DNA from: Candidatus Enterococcus stercoripullorum | Lineage (GTDB): Bacteria; Bacillota; Bacilli; Lactobacillales; Enterococcaceae | Assembly (NCBI GenBank): GCA_019120335.1 | Contig: DWVH01000025.1 | Location: 1-64,000, forward strand | DNA: 64,000 nucleotides | Reading direction: 5' to 3' | Shown here: positions 29,107-37,698 of the stretch, piece after piece | Layout of the letters: every line of letters begins with the position of its first letter | How positions within the stretch are numbered: the stretch's first letter is position 1 | The notes under the pieces: model-generated | The model's input: only the letters and a program-made list of their open reading frames with translations | Database searches by the model: none | Told to the model about the DNA's origin: nothing | Position numbers and translations under genes: made by a program

Positions 29107-30333
29107 TTATCTTGTTTCTAAATCGTGTAGTAGTAAACCACTAAGTAATTTTGGCTCAAACCAAGTAGATTTTGGTGGCATAATTTGGTTGTCATCTGCA
29201 ACGGCTAATAAATCTTGCATCGAAGTCGGATAAAGCGCAAAGGCTACTTGAAAAGCCCCACTATCTACTAAGCGAGCCAATTCTTCTGAACCACGAATTC
29301 CCCCGACGAAATCAATCCGCGCATCGGTACGGACATCCATAATGCCAAAAATATCTTCAATCACATATTTTTGTAAAACTGCCACGTCCAATCCTTCTAC
29401 GGCATCCGTTGGTCGTAAGCTTTCATCTAAAGTCAACGTATACCACTGATTTTGAAAATAAAGCTTGAACTCGCCTTTTTGTTGTGATTTCGTTTCACTC
29501 GTTGGCTGAATGGTAGAGATTTTTGCTAAGCGTTCAAGAAAATCAGCTGGCAGCGTAACATTAATCACACGGTTATATTCTAAAATCTTTAATTCTTGTT
29601 CAGGAAAAATAATCGATAAGAAATAATCACTTTCTGCACTTGCTTGACCTTGTGCTCGTTTTTCTAAGCCAACTTTTACTGCTGAAGCCGCCCGATGATG
29701 ACCGTCCGCAATGTATAAAGCAGGCACCTGTGCAAAAAGTGCAACCATTTGAGCAACTGTATCTTCATCATCTACCACCCATAAGCGATGGGTAACACCA
29801 TGATATTTGGTAAAATCATATATCGGCACATGATTGGCTTTCCATTCCTCTACCAAATGTTGCATCGCTTGTGGTTGACGATAGCTTAAAAAGATTGGTG
29901 AAGTGTTGGCATCACAAGCTTTGATATGATTGATGCGATCTTGTTCTTTGGCTGGTCGGGTAAATTCATGCTTTTTAATTTGATCATTGACATAATCATC
30001 AATTGACGTGCTAGCCGCAATTCCTGTTTGCTTACGACCATCCATCGTTAATTCATACAAATAAAAACATGGCTTATCCTCTTTTTTTAACCAACCTTTT
30101 TGCAAGAATTGTTGTAAGGTCTGATTGGCTAATTCATATACCTTTGGATCATATGGATTGAAATCATCGTCAAAGGCAATCTCGCTCCGATCAATATGAT
30201 AATAGCTATAAGGATTCGTTTGTGCCTCTACTCTAGCTTCATTGGTGTCAATCACATCATAAGGTAAACAAGCCACTTGAGAAGCTAATTGCTCTTTAGG
30301 ACGGATTGCGCGAAAAGGTTGTACATCTACCAT
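29107..30333 (-). CDS. DUF1015 family protein, serine operon
   Basis: This 408-residue protein matches the DUF1015 family from its opening (VQPFRAIRP... CLPYDVIDTNEAR), the PYSYYHIDRSEI segment and the central ALYIADGHHRAASAV block (about 205-219), whose Asp-Gly-His-His is reminiscent of a metal or nucleotide site. The family has no settled function that I know. Its ATG overlaps the serA stop (TAATG), so it is translationally coupled to 3-phosphoglycerate dehydrogenase. This supports a role tied to serine or phosphoserine metabolism (inference). Confidence 0.88.
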   Translation of the reverse strand: MVDVQPFRAIRPKEQLASQVACLPYDVIDTNEARVEAQTNPYSYYHIDRSEIAFDDDFNPYDPKVYELANQTLQQFLQKGWLKKEDKPCFYLYELTMDGRKQTGIAASTSIDDYVNDQIKKHEFTRPAKEQDRINHIKACDANTSPIFLSYRQPQAMQHLVEEWKANHVPIYDFTKYHGVTHRLWVVDDEDTVAQMVALFAQVPALYIADGHHRAASAVKVGLEKRAQGQASAESDYFLSIIFPEQELKILEYNRVINVTLPADFLERLAKISTIQPTSETKSQQKGEFKLYFQNQWYTLTLDESLRPTDAVEGLDVAVLQKYVIEDIFGIMDVRTDARIDFVGGIRGSEELARLVDSGAFQVAFALYPTSMQDLLAVADDNQIMPPKSTWFEPKLLSGLLLHDLETR

Positions 30334-31517
30334 TAATAAGGGACCTCCGTATATTCTATACTGCGCACGCGAATAATATCATCTAATGCACTTAATTTTT
30401 CGACCACATCAGCAATGACTTGAGGATCTTGTTCGTTCACATCCACAAGCGTATAGGCATAATCCTCACGCCCACGGTTTAACATATTATCAATATTAAT
30501 ATCTAGACTCGCAATCACCGCTGAAATCTTTCCAAGCATATTTGGAATATTGCGATGAATAATGGATAGACGATAAGGCGATTGAAAGGCCATTTCAACT
30601 TGTGGGAAGTTTACCGAATATTTAATTGCACCTGTTTCTAAATAACGTTTTAGGGTACGAGCAGCCATCTTCGCACAGTTCACTTCAGCTTCTTGTGTAG
30701 AGGCTCCTAAATGCGGTAAAATCACAATATTTTCTTGATGAAGTAAGCGACTATCCGCAAAATCTGTCACATATCCCGCTAATTTTTTACTTGATACGGC
30801 TTCTAAAACAGCATCGACATCGACAATTTCGCCACGAGAGAAGTTTAATAATTGCGCAGTGGGCTTCATCATACTAAACTCGCGAGTGGAAATCATGCCA
30901 CGGGTCTTATCATTTAATGGTAAATGAAGCGTGATAAAATCGCAAGTCTGTAAAACTTCTTCTATTTGGGTGGCACGTTTGACACGACGAGAAATACTCC
31001 AAGCCGTATCCACAGAAACATAAGGATCATACCCCACCACTTCCATACCTAAGCGATAAGCATCATTGGCTACCATCGCACCAATTGAACCAAGCCCGAT
31101 GACGCCAAGACGTTTTCCTTCTAATTCATTTCCAACAAATTGCTTTTTATTGGCTTCGACTTGTTCTTCGGCATTTTCACCAGATAAACTTTGAACCCAC
31201 TGTGCGCCTTTTAAGATAGGACGCACACTCATTAAAAGACTTGCTAAAACCAGTTCTTTCACCGCATTGGCATTGGCACCTGGTGTATTAAAGACGACAA
31301 TGCCTTTTTCGGTACAAGCATCCACCGGAATATTATTGGTTCCTGCACCTGCTCTGGCTACGGCTAAAACTGAAGATGGAAAAGCATAATCATGTAACTT
31401 TTGACTTCTTAAAATAATCGCATCCGGCTGATCACTTTCATTAATCGCATAATTTTCCTTTTCAAAACGATTCAAACCTTCTGGCGCAATCGCATTAAAT
31501 GTTTTAATTTGATACAT
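30333..31517 (-). CDS. serA: D-3-phosphoglycerate dehydrogenase
   Basis: SerA oxidises 3-phosphoglycerate to 3-phosphohydroxypyruvate. The 394-residue protein is the short form: a catalytic/NAD domain with GVIGLGSIGAMVA (about 145-157), DFITLHLPLND, the catalytic His in ILPHLGASTQEAE (about 276-288), and a single C-terminal ACT domain (about 320-392; IIHRNIPNMLGKISAVI) suited to serine feedback. It overlaps both neighbours by 1 nt at stop/start codons. Some members reduce other 2-oxoacids, but the serC partnership makes this assignment secure. serB is not in the window. Confidence 0.93.
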   Translation of the reverse strand: MYQIKTFNAIAPEGLNRFEKENYAINESDQPDAIILRSQKLHDYAFPSSVLAVARAGAGTNNIPVDACTEKGIVVFNTPGANANAVKELVLASLLMSVRPILKGAQWVQSLSGENAEEQVEANKKQFVGNELEGKRLGVIGLGSIGAMVANDAYRLGMEVVGYDPYVSVDTAWSISRRVKRATQIEEVLQTCDFITLHLPLNDKTRGMISTREFSMMKPTAQLLNFSRGEIVDVDAVLEAVSSKKLAGYVTDFADSRLLHQENIVILPHLGASTQEAEVNCAKMAARTLKRYLETGAIKYSVNFPQVEMAFQSPYRLSIIHRNIPNMLGKISAVIASLDINIDNMLNRGREDYAYTLVDVNEQDPQVIADVVEKLSALDDIIRVRSIEYTEVPY

Positions 31518-32599
31518 TATTTTTCTCCTCCGTTTTCCGCTTCAAATGCCTTCATAAACGTAACCAACGCTTCGACCCCTTCATATGGAAAGGCATTATA
31601 CAAACTAGCACGCATCCCACCAACACTGCGATGACCTTTTAAATTTTGGAACCCTTGGGCTAAGGCTTGTTCATTAAATAATTGATCTAATGCTTCATCC
31701 CCAGTCACGAAAGGAATATTTGTAATGGAGCGATTCTTTTTCGCCACCGGATTTGAAAATAGTTTAGACTGATCAATGGTGTCATATAAAAGTTTGGCCT
31801 TAGCTTGATCTTGTCGAATCATCGCTGGTACGCCGCCTTGTTCTTTCACCCATTCTAAAACTAATTTCATAATATAAATGGCATAGGTAGGTGGCGTATT
31901 ATAAAGGGAACGATTTTTCGCTTGTAAGGCAAAATCAAGCATCGGTGCAAAAATTGGTTCCTTATTCAATAAATCATCACGAATAATCACCAATGTCACC
32001 CCAGATGGTCCGAGATTCTTTTGCGCACCGGCATAAATCACGCCAAAATCTTCCACCTTGAAATCATTAGCTAAGATATTAGAAGACATATCCGCAACAA
32101 TTGGCACCTTGCCACAATCTGGTAACTTATCATAGGTCACCCCGCCGATTGTTTCATTAGTCGTAATATGCACATAAGCCGCGTTTTGGTCAACCTGATT
32201 AATGCTTACTTCAGGAACATAAGTAAAGTTTTGATCTTCACTACTTGCGATAACTTCCACTTCAACACCAGGGACTTGTTTGGCTGCTTGAATGGCTTTT
32301 TTGGCCCATGCACCCGTATTTACATATAATGCTTTTTTGCCTTGAGCTAAATTGAGTGGAATCATACTAAATTGCAAGCTTGCCCCACCTTGAAGGAATA
32401 AAACATGATAATTATCAGGAATATTCATCAAATCGCGCAAATGTTGTTCACAATCTTTAATAATCGCATCGTAAAGTTTGGATCGGTGACTCATCTCCAT
32501 CACTGACATACCGCTTTGTTCGTAATTTAGGAATTCACTTTGAGCTTTTTGCAACACTTCTTTTGGTAAAACAGCTGGACCTGCAGAGAAATTAAACAC
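31517..32599 (-). CDS. serC: Phosphoserine aminotransferase
   Basis: SerC transfers an amino group from glutamate to 3-phosphohydroxypyruvate. The protein of about 360 residues has FSAGPAVLP at its start, LQGGASLQF (about 72-80), the PLP lysine in [12 protein letters not shown] (about 190-201) and [14 protein letters not shown] near the C-terminus. I place the start at GTG 32599, giving [10 protein letters not shown] as in relatives; AAAGGATTGGTGAT lies directly upstream. A GTG at 32608 or TTG at 32611 would overlap that site. First gene of serC-serA-DUF1015. Confidence 0.93.
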   Translation of the reverse strand: MFNFSAGPAVLPKEVLQKAQSEFLNYEQSGMSVMEMSHRSKLYDAIIKDCEQHLRDLMNIPDNYHVLFLQGGASLQFSMIPLNLAQGKKALYVNTGAWAKKAIQAAKQVPGVEVEVIASSEDQNFTYVPEVSINQVDQNAAYVHITTNETIGGVTYDKLPDCGKVPIVADMSSNILANDFKVEDFGVIYAGAQKNLGPSGVTLVIIRDDLLNKEPIFAPMLDFALQAKNRSLYNTPPTYAIYIMKLVLEWVKEQGGVPAMIRQDQAKAKLLYDTIDQSKLFSNPVAKKNRSITNIPFVTGDEALDQLFNEQALAQGFQNLKGHRSVGGMRASLYNAFPYEGVEALVTFMKAFEAENGGEK

Positions 32600-32628
32600 A
32601 GAAATCACCAATCCTTTAAAATAATTTT

Positions 32629-32731
32629 GCTTGCCAAATCAAGGAATTTCTTGAATGTAAGCAAGCGATGAAAATTTTCCGTTTCCCTTTTATGTGATTT
32701 ACATTATATCAGATTAGAAAGGTTTAATAAA
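32629..32731 (-). promoter_or_regulatory. serC promoter and leader hairpin
   Basis: On the minus strand TTTATT (32731-32726) and consensus TATAAT (32708-32703) are 17 nt apart. The leader then forms nested hairpins: GCTTGC/GCAAGC (32629-32634 with 32661-32666) enclosing TCAAG/CTTGA (32639-32654), ending about 12 nt before the ribosome site. It does not look like a T-box (no UGGNACC element). Confidence 0.5.
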
Positions 32732-32751
32732 GTTTTAATTTAAATTATAAC

Positions 32752-32792
32752 GAAAAAAATGAACGTTACAAAGAAAAACCTCTGTAACGTTC
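32752..32792 (-). terminator. Terminator of the fructokinase gene
   Basis: GAACGTTACA (32761-32770) pairs perfectly with TGTAACGTTC (32783-32792). ATTTTTTTC follows on the minus strand, shortly after the stop at 32801. Confidence 0.88.
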
Positions 32793-32800
32793 ACAAATTT

Positions 32801-33667
32801 CTATTTCAATAAATCTTTGGCCATCGCTAAGCAGCCAATAGTGGCCGCATTGTCAACCAATTTAGGGGTTACGATGTACTCTGATAATTCCGGCGTTTTC
32901 ACATAATCTTTCAATAACTCTTTGAATTGACGATGCACACGTTCCATCATGTGTTCTTGTTTCATCACACCACCACCGAAGATTATCACATCAGGAGAGA
33001 GCATCAAAGTCGTATTATACGCACATTGCGCAATATAGTATGCTTCTTGTTCCCAGTAAGGATGATCCGCTGGTACGTCTTGTCCTTTGATTCCTAGACG
33101 TTTTTCCACTGCAGGTCCAGCTGCCATTCCTTCTAGACAGTTACCGTGGAATGGACAAGCACCTTTAAAATCATCATCTTTATGAGGAACCACTAGCATA
33201 TGGCCCATTTCTGGATGGCTGAATCCTTCTACAAAGCGTCCATCTTGAATGGCACCACCACCTACACCAGTACCGATTGTGTAGTAAACCACGCTATGTT
33301 TACCTTGACCATGACCATAATAATATTCGCCATAAGCCGCTGCATTCACGTCAGTTGTCCAAGCAATTGGCACATCGAAAACAGCCTTTAGCGCACCGAC
33401 AAAGTCATAGTTTTGCCAAGCTAATTTAGGGGTTGAAGTGATATAACCATAAGTTGGTGAATCAGGATGAATATCGATAGGCCCAAACGAACCGACACCG
33501 ATACTCGCTAATTCTGCTTGATATTTTTTAAAGTAGTCAATCACCGCACCCATTGTTTCTTCTGGTGTGGTGGTTGGAAAACTCACACGTTCTAAAATTT
33601 CTAATTCTTCATTACCGATGGCGCAAACAAATTTTGTTCCACCTGCTTCAATTGACCCGTAATACAC
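32801..33667 (-). CDS. scrK: ROK family fructokinase
   Basis: An ATP-dependent sugar kinase (about 288 residues) that phosphorylates fructose. It starts with the fructokinase-type MYYGSIEAGGTKFVCAIG. It has VYYTIGTGVGGGAI (about 120-133) and the zinc motif of ROK proteins in HPEMGH...CPFHGNCLEG (about 150-180). The start is GTG 33667: GGGAG sits 8 nt upstream and the protein begins at the conserved position; the open frame runs 34 codons further but with unlikely sequence. It has its own promoter with a striking inverted repeat. It fits the GH32/ABC fructoside locus just upstream. Confidence 0.9.
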   Translation of the reverse strand: MYYGSIEAGGTKFVCAIGNEELEILERVSFPTTTPEETMGAVIDYFKKYQAELASIGVGSFGPIDIHPDSPTYGYITSTPKLAWQNYDFVGALKAVFDVPIAWTTDVNAAAYGEYYYGHGQGKHSVVYYTIGTGVGGGAIQDGRFVEGFSHPEMGHMLVVPHKDDDFKGACPFHGNCLEGMAAGPAVEKRLGIKGQDVPADHPYWEQEAYYIAQCAYNTTLMLSPDVIIFGGGVMKQEHMMERVHRQFKELLKDYVKTPELSEYIVTPKLVDNAATIGCLAMAKDLLK

Positions 33668-33698
33668 AAAAATCACTCCCATGAACATTGATATTCTT

Positions 33699-33740
33699 AT
33701 TATAAAACGCTTTATCATGAAAGTATACTCTTTCATGATA
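33699..33740 (-). promoter_or_regulatory. Promoter and inverted-repeat operator of scrK
   Basis: On the minus strand TATAAT (33704-33699) lies about 30 nt before the GTG start. Upstream is an inverted repeat with perfect 11-bp arms, TATCATGAAAG (33713-33723) and CTTTCATGATA (33730-33740), 6-nt spacer, covering the expected -35. Between them AAAGCGTTTT resembles a cre core. A second repeat TTTGTTC/GAACAAA (33742-33765) follows. Confidence 0.6.
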
Positions 33741-33759
33741 CTTTGTTCAAAATTTATCG

Positions 33760-33811
33760 AACAAAACAAATTGGTTAGGAAAATCCAATATGAATGGATT
33801 TCCCAACCAAT
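33760..33811 (-). terminator. Terminator of the PTS IIA gene
   Basis: Segments 33770-33787 and 33795-33811 (outer arms ATTGGTT and AACCAAT, inner arms ATCCA and TGGAT) form a stem of about 17 bp with one mismatch. TTTGTTTTG follows on the minus strand. Confidence 0.75.
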
Positions 33812-33853
33812 CCAATTATTGTTTACAAAGCAATCTGCTTCACGACCTTGTTT

Positions 33854-34378
33854 TTATTTTACATTTAGTATTACTTCTTTTGCTGCGATTTCGCCTGTTT
33901 TAACTGGTGCGACTTCTGCATAGTTGTCCGTATTTGTCACAATTAACATTACTGTAGTATCGTAACCATCTTTGCTAATAGCATTACGGTCAAAAGTGCC
34001 AAGTAATTCGCCAGCAACTAAACGATCTCCTTGTTTTTTCTTAGAAGTAAAGTGTTTACCTTCTAAATTCACTGTATCAATACCGATGTGGATAAGAATT
34101 TCTACGCCATCATCGCCTTTAATACCATATGCGTGCATAGAAGGATAAAAGACTGTTAATTCACCGCTAACTGGTGCGTAAACTTCATTAGCACTTGGTT
34201 TAATCGCAATCCCTTTCCCCATCATTTCACTTGAAAATACTGGGTCATTTACCGTATTTAGTGCCACAGCTTCACCTGATACCACAGCAGCCACTTCACC
34301 TGGATTTAAGTTCACAGCGCTTACAACAACTTCCTGATTTTCTTCTTTTTTACCAAATAATTTGCCAAATAGTCCCAT
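33854..34378 (-). CDS. Glucose-type PTS EIIA component
   Basis: A free-standing EIIA-Glc-like protein of 174 residues in the cytoplasm. It accepts phosphate from HPr on the His in VEILIHIGIDTVNL (His near 97), with the second active-site His in PSMHAYG (near 82). An N-terminal ~20 residue stretch (MGLFGKLFGKKEEN) could be a membrane-touching amphipathic helix as in Crr. It has its own promoter. It may serve EIIBC proteins lacking an A domain, possibly a sucrose or glucose permease elsewhere. Placement between fructokinase and GH32 genes suggests a link to fructoside use, though the promoters are separate. Confidence 0.92.
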   Translation of the reverse strand: MGLFGKLFGKKEENQEVVVSAVNLNPGEVAAVVSGEAVALNTVNDPVFSSEMMGKGIAIKPSANEVYAPVSGELTVFYPSMHAYGIKGDDGVEILIHIGIDTVNLEGKHFTSKKKQGDRLVAGELLGTFDRNAISKDGYDTTVMLIVTNTDNYAEVAPVKTGEIAAKEVILNVK

Positions 34379-34432
34379 ATCGATTGCTCCTTTATTTGAA
34401 TTTTCACCATGTGGGAACGGTTCTACATTTTT

Positions 34433-34460
34433 ATCATACTAAATTTTCTGATTTTGTCAA
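34433..34460 (-). promoter_or_regulatory. Promoter of the PTS IIA gene
   Basis: On the minus strand consensus TTGACA (34460-34455) and TATGAT (34438-34433) are 16 nt apart. An imperfect palindrome around GGGAACGGTTC (34410-34427) sits in the leader. No clear terminator for the GH32 operon was found between 34461 and 34534. Confidence 0.65.
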
Positions 34461-34534
34461 CCGCATTCATGACAAATATATTATAATCCAATTTTTTTAT
34501 CTTTGCGAATAAACCTTATTTCGTAAAAATTATC

Positions 34535-35905
34535 TTAATCTATTTCAAGATACTCAATTTCGTTGTTTAAATATAGTGTAAACGATGCTACACTTCCATT
34601 AACAGCTAATTCAATGGAAGATTTATCAAGAATAATTTCCACTTTATCTGTCTCTTTACAATTTAGTTCAGTGGTGTATATTTGAAGATTATTTTTTTCT
34701 AAGTCATTATTAGTTTTTGGTAGGACATTTGTAAAATCAATTTGTAAATACCCATTCTTATCTGGGTAAATTTGAATCATTTCATTCTCTGCTGAAAGAT
34801 TAATACAAGAAAAGTTGCTAGCTTCTTCAATCACAATTTTGCCCACGCTTGAACACGAATATTTTCCTCTTGCTTTTATTATCGTTTTCGGAATACATGG
34901 CGTTGGATAAAAGGACTGTTGCACCACTCCTTTAGAGTCAATATCAATTATTCTAGGAAACCCCATTTGTCCCATCCAGTTATGCTTCAATTCATCAGGA
35001 AGATAAAAATTACTCCATCTTTGCATCCATGGTATATATATTCTTTCACCATTTTTTCCTTCAGTAGATTGTGGCGCATAAAAATCCATTCCACTATCCA
35101 TTGTTTTAAAATTGATTGGCATGAAAATTCCATTGTCCAAATCAAATTTTCCTTCTACCAACCAAACTTTATGCGGAATTGTTTGCCGTAATTCCTTGTC
35201 AAAATAATTCATACTACTACAAATCATAAAATCACGATTATTTATCGTGAAGAAATCAGGACACTCCACCATATTTCCAAGTCTTTCATCATCACTCAGG
35301 ATGGAACTCTTAAATGTCCAGTTAAGTAAATTCTCAGACTCAAATAATTGTACACAGCCATTCTTTGTATCTGTATTTCCGATTACCACATAATACTTTC
35401 CATTTTTTTCAAACATTTTTGGATCTCGAAAATCAGAAATAGAAAATACTTCAGGTAAATTACGTTCATCTATAACCGGATTATTTCTATATTTTTCAAA
35501 ATGAATTCCATCTTCTGAAAAAGCTATGTTTTGTACTTGACGAATTTGCTTTGTTTCTTCATCAATAATGTGCCCAGTATACATTAAATATAATTTATCA
35601 TCTTTAACTAAGGCACTTCCAGAAAAACAGCCATCTTTATCAAAATCTTTATCTGGAACTAAGGCTACTCCAACATATTCCCAATTGACTAAATCCTTTG
35701 ATACAGCATGTCCCCAATGCATTGGTCCCCACTTTGTATCGTATGGATGATACTGGTAAAATAGATGATACTGTTCTTTATAATATACAAAACCATTTGG
35801 ATCATTTATCCAACCTATAGGGGCTGCAAGATGAAATTTAGGATAATATTTTTTATTAACTTTATTTTTATTTTTAGATATATATTTTTCAACATCTAAT
35901 TGCAT
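34535..35905 (-). CDS. GH32 beta-fructosidase / sucrose(-6-phosphate) hydrolase
   Basis: The enzyme has 456 residues and no signal peptide. The five-bladed propeller carries the nucleophile Asp35 in GWINDPNG (31-38), the RDP triad in ISDFRDPKMF (near 157-166) and the acid/base Glu in VECPDFF (near 211-217); a beta-sandwich domain fills about 330-456. It hydrolyses terminal beta-fructosyl bonds of sucrose or short fructans inside the cell. Its ATG directly follows the stop of the upstream permease gene. Pairing with an ABC importer and not a PTS permease favours unphosphorylated fructo-oligosaccharides (inference). Confidence 0.93.
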   Translation of the reverse strand: MQLDVEKYISKNKNKVNKKYYPKFHLAAPIGWINDPNGFVYYKEQYHLFYQYHPYDTKWGPMHWGHAVSKDLVNWEYVGVALVPDKDFDKDGCFSGSALVKDDKLYLMYTGHIIDEETKQIRQVQNIAFSEDGIHFEKYRNNPVIDERNLPEVFSISDFRDPKMFEKNGKYYVVIGNTDTKNGCVQLFESENLLNWTFKSSILSDDERLGNMVECPDFFTINNRDFMICSSMNYFDKELRQTIPHKVWLVEGKFDLDNGIFMPINFKTMDSGMDFYAPQSTEGKNGERIYIPWMQRWSNFYLPDELKHNWMGQMGFPRIIDIDSKGVVQQSFYPTPCIPKTIIKARGKYSCSSVGKIVIEEASNFSCINLSAENEMIQIYPDKNGYLQIDFTNVLPKTNNDLEKNNLQIYTTELNCKETDKVEIILDKSSIELAVNGSVASFTLYLNNEIEYLEID

Positions 35906-36748
35906 TTACTTCACTCCTGTTCCGGAACTTCCCAAACCTTGAACTAAATATTTTTGGAAGAAGATATAGATAATAATCAATGGAATAGTTGAGATTGTTA
36001 ACATCGCCATGATTTGATTCGTATAGGTAGGTTGAGTATTATTAATATTTGTAATTGCTACTTGTAATGGAAAATCTTTTGTGTCAGTTAATACCATCAA
36101 AGGCCAAATATAGTCATTCCAACTACCAATAAATGATAGTGTCCCAACTGTTGCAATAGCAGGTTTTGATAATGGTAGCATAATATTCCAATAAATTCGA
36201 AATGCGGATGCCCCTTCAATTTTAGCTGACTCTAAAATATCTGCAGGAATTGCATTAAAAAACTGAGTAAACATGTAGATAAATAAAGGTGCTGATAACG
36301 CCGGTAAAATTACTGCTAATCTTGTATTAAGCAAACCAAGTTGATCTACAATTGAAAACTTAGTAATCATAATAGTTTCGCCTGGAATCACTAGTAATCC
36401 AATCATTAAAGCAAAAATGATTTTCTTGCCAACAAAATTGAATTTAGCAAAAGCGTATCCTGCCATAGAATTTACTACTATCGAACCTATAGTGACACAA
36501 ACGGCATAAAAGATACTATTTCCTACATACATCAACAAATTAAAACGAGACGAAACTTCGAAATAAGGTGTTAACCATTCACTAATATGTTTTGATGGTA
36601 AAAAAGCACGAAATGTACCTAAATCTTTAAAAATTTCCGCTTCTGGTTTCATTGAAGAAATAACCATCCAAACTAACGGAAATATAAAAAGCAATGCAAG
36701 TAATGTGGCTGAAATAAAGTAAATAATAGTATTTATTTTCTTATTCAT
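35906..36748 (-). CDS. Carbohydrate ABC transporter permease (MsmG/MalG type)
   Basis: The permease has about 280 residues and six predicted membrane helices. The EAA-type ATPase-contact loop reads ESAKIEGASAFRIYWNIMLP (about 178-197). ATG 36748 is preferred since AGGAG lies 9 nt upstream; the ATG at 36757 touches that site. It overlaps the end of the other permease gene by 8 nt, and is immediately followed by the GH32 gene. Likely transports fructo-oligosaccharides with the neighbouring binding protein. Confidence 0.9.
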   Translation of the reverse strand: MNKKINTIIYFISATLLALLFIFPLVWMVISSMKPEAEIFKDLGTFRAFLPSKHISEWLTPYFEVSSRFNLLMYVGNSIFYAVCVTIGSIVVNSMAGYAFAKFNFVGKKIIFALMIGLLVIPGETIMITKFSIVDQLGLLNTRLAVILPALSAPLFIYMFTQFFNAIPADILESAKIEGASAFRIYWNIMLPLSKPAIATVGTLSFIGSWNDYIWPLMVLTDTKDFPLQVAITNINNTQPTYTNQIMAMLTISTIPLIIIYIFFQKYLVQGLGSSGTGVK

Positions 36749-37622
36749 AGCTATCATCTCCTGTTAATTTTCTTTGGAAGATTGTAAACACGATAATAAT
36801 CAATCCGAACACTACAGTAATAGAACTAGCATACCCCACCATACGATCGGTAAATCCTGAACGGTAAATATAATATACTGGTGTTAATGTAGAATTTAAT
36901 GGCCCGCCTTGAGTCATTACCATTGGTTGAATTACTAATTTAAAAGCATCAATTAAAGTTGTTGTCAGAATCATAATTGAAGTCGGTTTAAGCATTGGTA
37001 ATGTTACATTGAAAAATTGTTGAACCTTACTTGCACCATCAATTCTAGCAGCTTCATAAACTTCACTCGGAATATTTTGCAATCCTGCAAGGAATATTAA
37101 CATTTGATAACCTGCACCTTGCCATGCCGAAACAGCAATAATCACATACATTGCTTGTTTAGGACTTGTTAAAAATGGCTGACTTTTAATACCAAAAACA
37201 TTTAAAATTGAGTTAATCAAACCACTTGATGGATTTAACAAAACTAACCATAAAACAGATACAACTACTAGTGACATTACTACTGGAGAAAAATAAGCAA
37301 TTTTATAAAAAATGGTTGATTTACGCTTATTATTCACTAAAAGAGCTAAACCTAGTGCCAATCCAAGTTGTATTGGAATAATAAAAACAACAAATTTCGC
37401 AATATTTTTCAAACTAGTAATAAATGCAGAATCTGAAAATAAACGCTTGAAATTATCTAATCCAATGAATTGTGTCTGATCTGGAGTTAAAACATAATAG
37501 TTGGTAAAAGCATAATAGATTGATAGTAAGGTTGGCAAAAATAGAAATAATCCCAATATAATTAATGCTGGTGACAAGAATGCATATCCGGCAAGCGTTT
37601 CTTTAAATCTTTCCTTCTTCAT
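36741..37622 (-). CDS. Carbohydrate ABC transporter permease (MsmF/MalF type)
   Basis: The protein has 293 residues and six membrane segments. Its EAA loop is EAARIDGASKVQQFFNVTLP (about 193-212). AAGGAG sits 8 nt before the ATG. It is the second gene of the binding-protein / permease / permease / GH32 operon. Unlike the maltodextrin MalF-type permease at 24585, it lacks the long N-terminal extension, so it is a separate lineage and not a recent duplicate. Confidence 0.9.
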   Translation of the reverse strand: MKKERFKETLAGYAFLSPALIILGLFLFLPTLLSIYYAFTNYYVLTPDQTQFIGLDNFKRLFSDSAFITSLKNIAKFVVFIIPIQLGLALGLALLVNNKRKSTIFYKIAYFSPVVMSLVVVSVLWLVLLNPSSGLINSILNVFGIKSQPFLTSPKQAMYVIIAVSAWQGAGYQMLIFLAGLQNIPSEVYEAARIDGASKVQQFFNVTLPMLKPTSIMILTTTLIDAFKLVIQPMVMTQGGPLNSTLTPVYYIYRSGFTDRMVGYASSITVVFGLIIIVFTIFQRKLTGDDSYE

Positions 37623-37649
37623 ACAAGATGCTCCTTCTTTTTATAATAG

Positions 37650-37691
37650 GAACTGATTTAGAAAAGATAATTACCTCTTCTAAATCAGTTC
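37650..37691 (-). terminator. Intercistronic hairpin after the fructoside-binding protein gene
   Basis: Perfect 14-bp arms (GAACTGATTTAGAA at 37650-37663, TTCTAAATCAGTTC at 37678-37691) around a 14-nt loop. No U-run follows on the minus strand, so partial termination or 3' mRNA protection is more likely than full termination. Confidence 0.7.
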
Positions 37692-37698
37692 GAATTCT

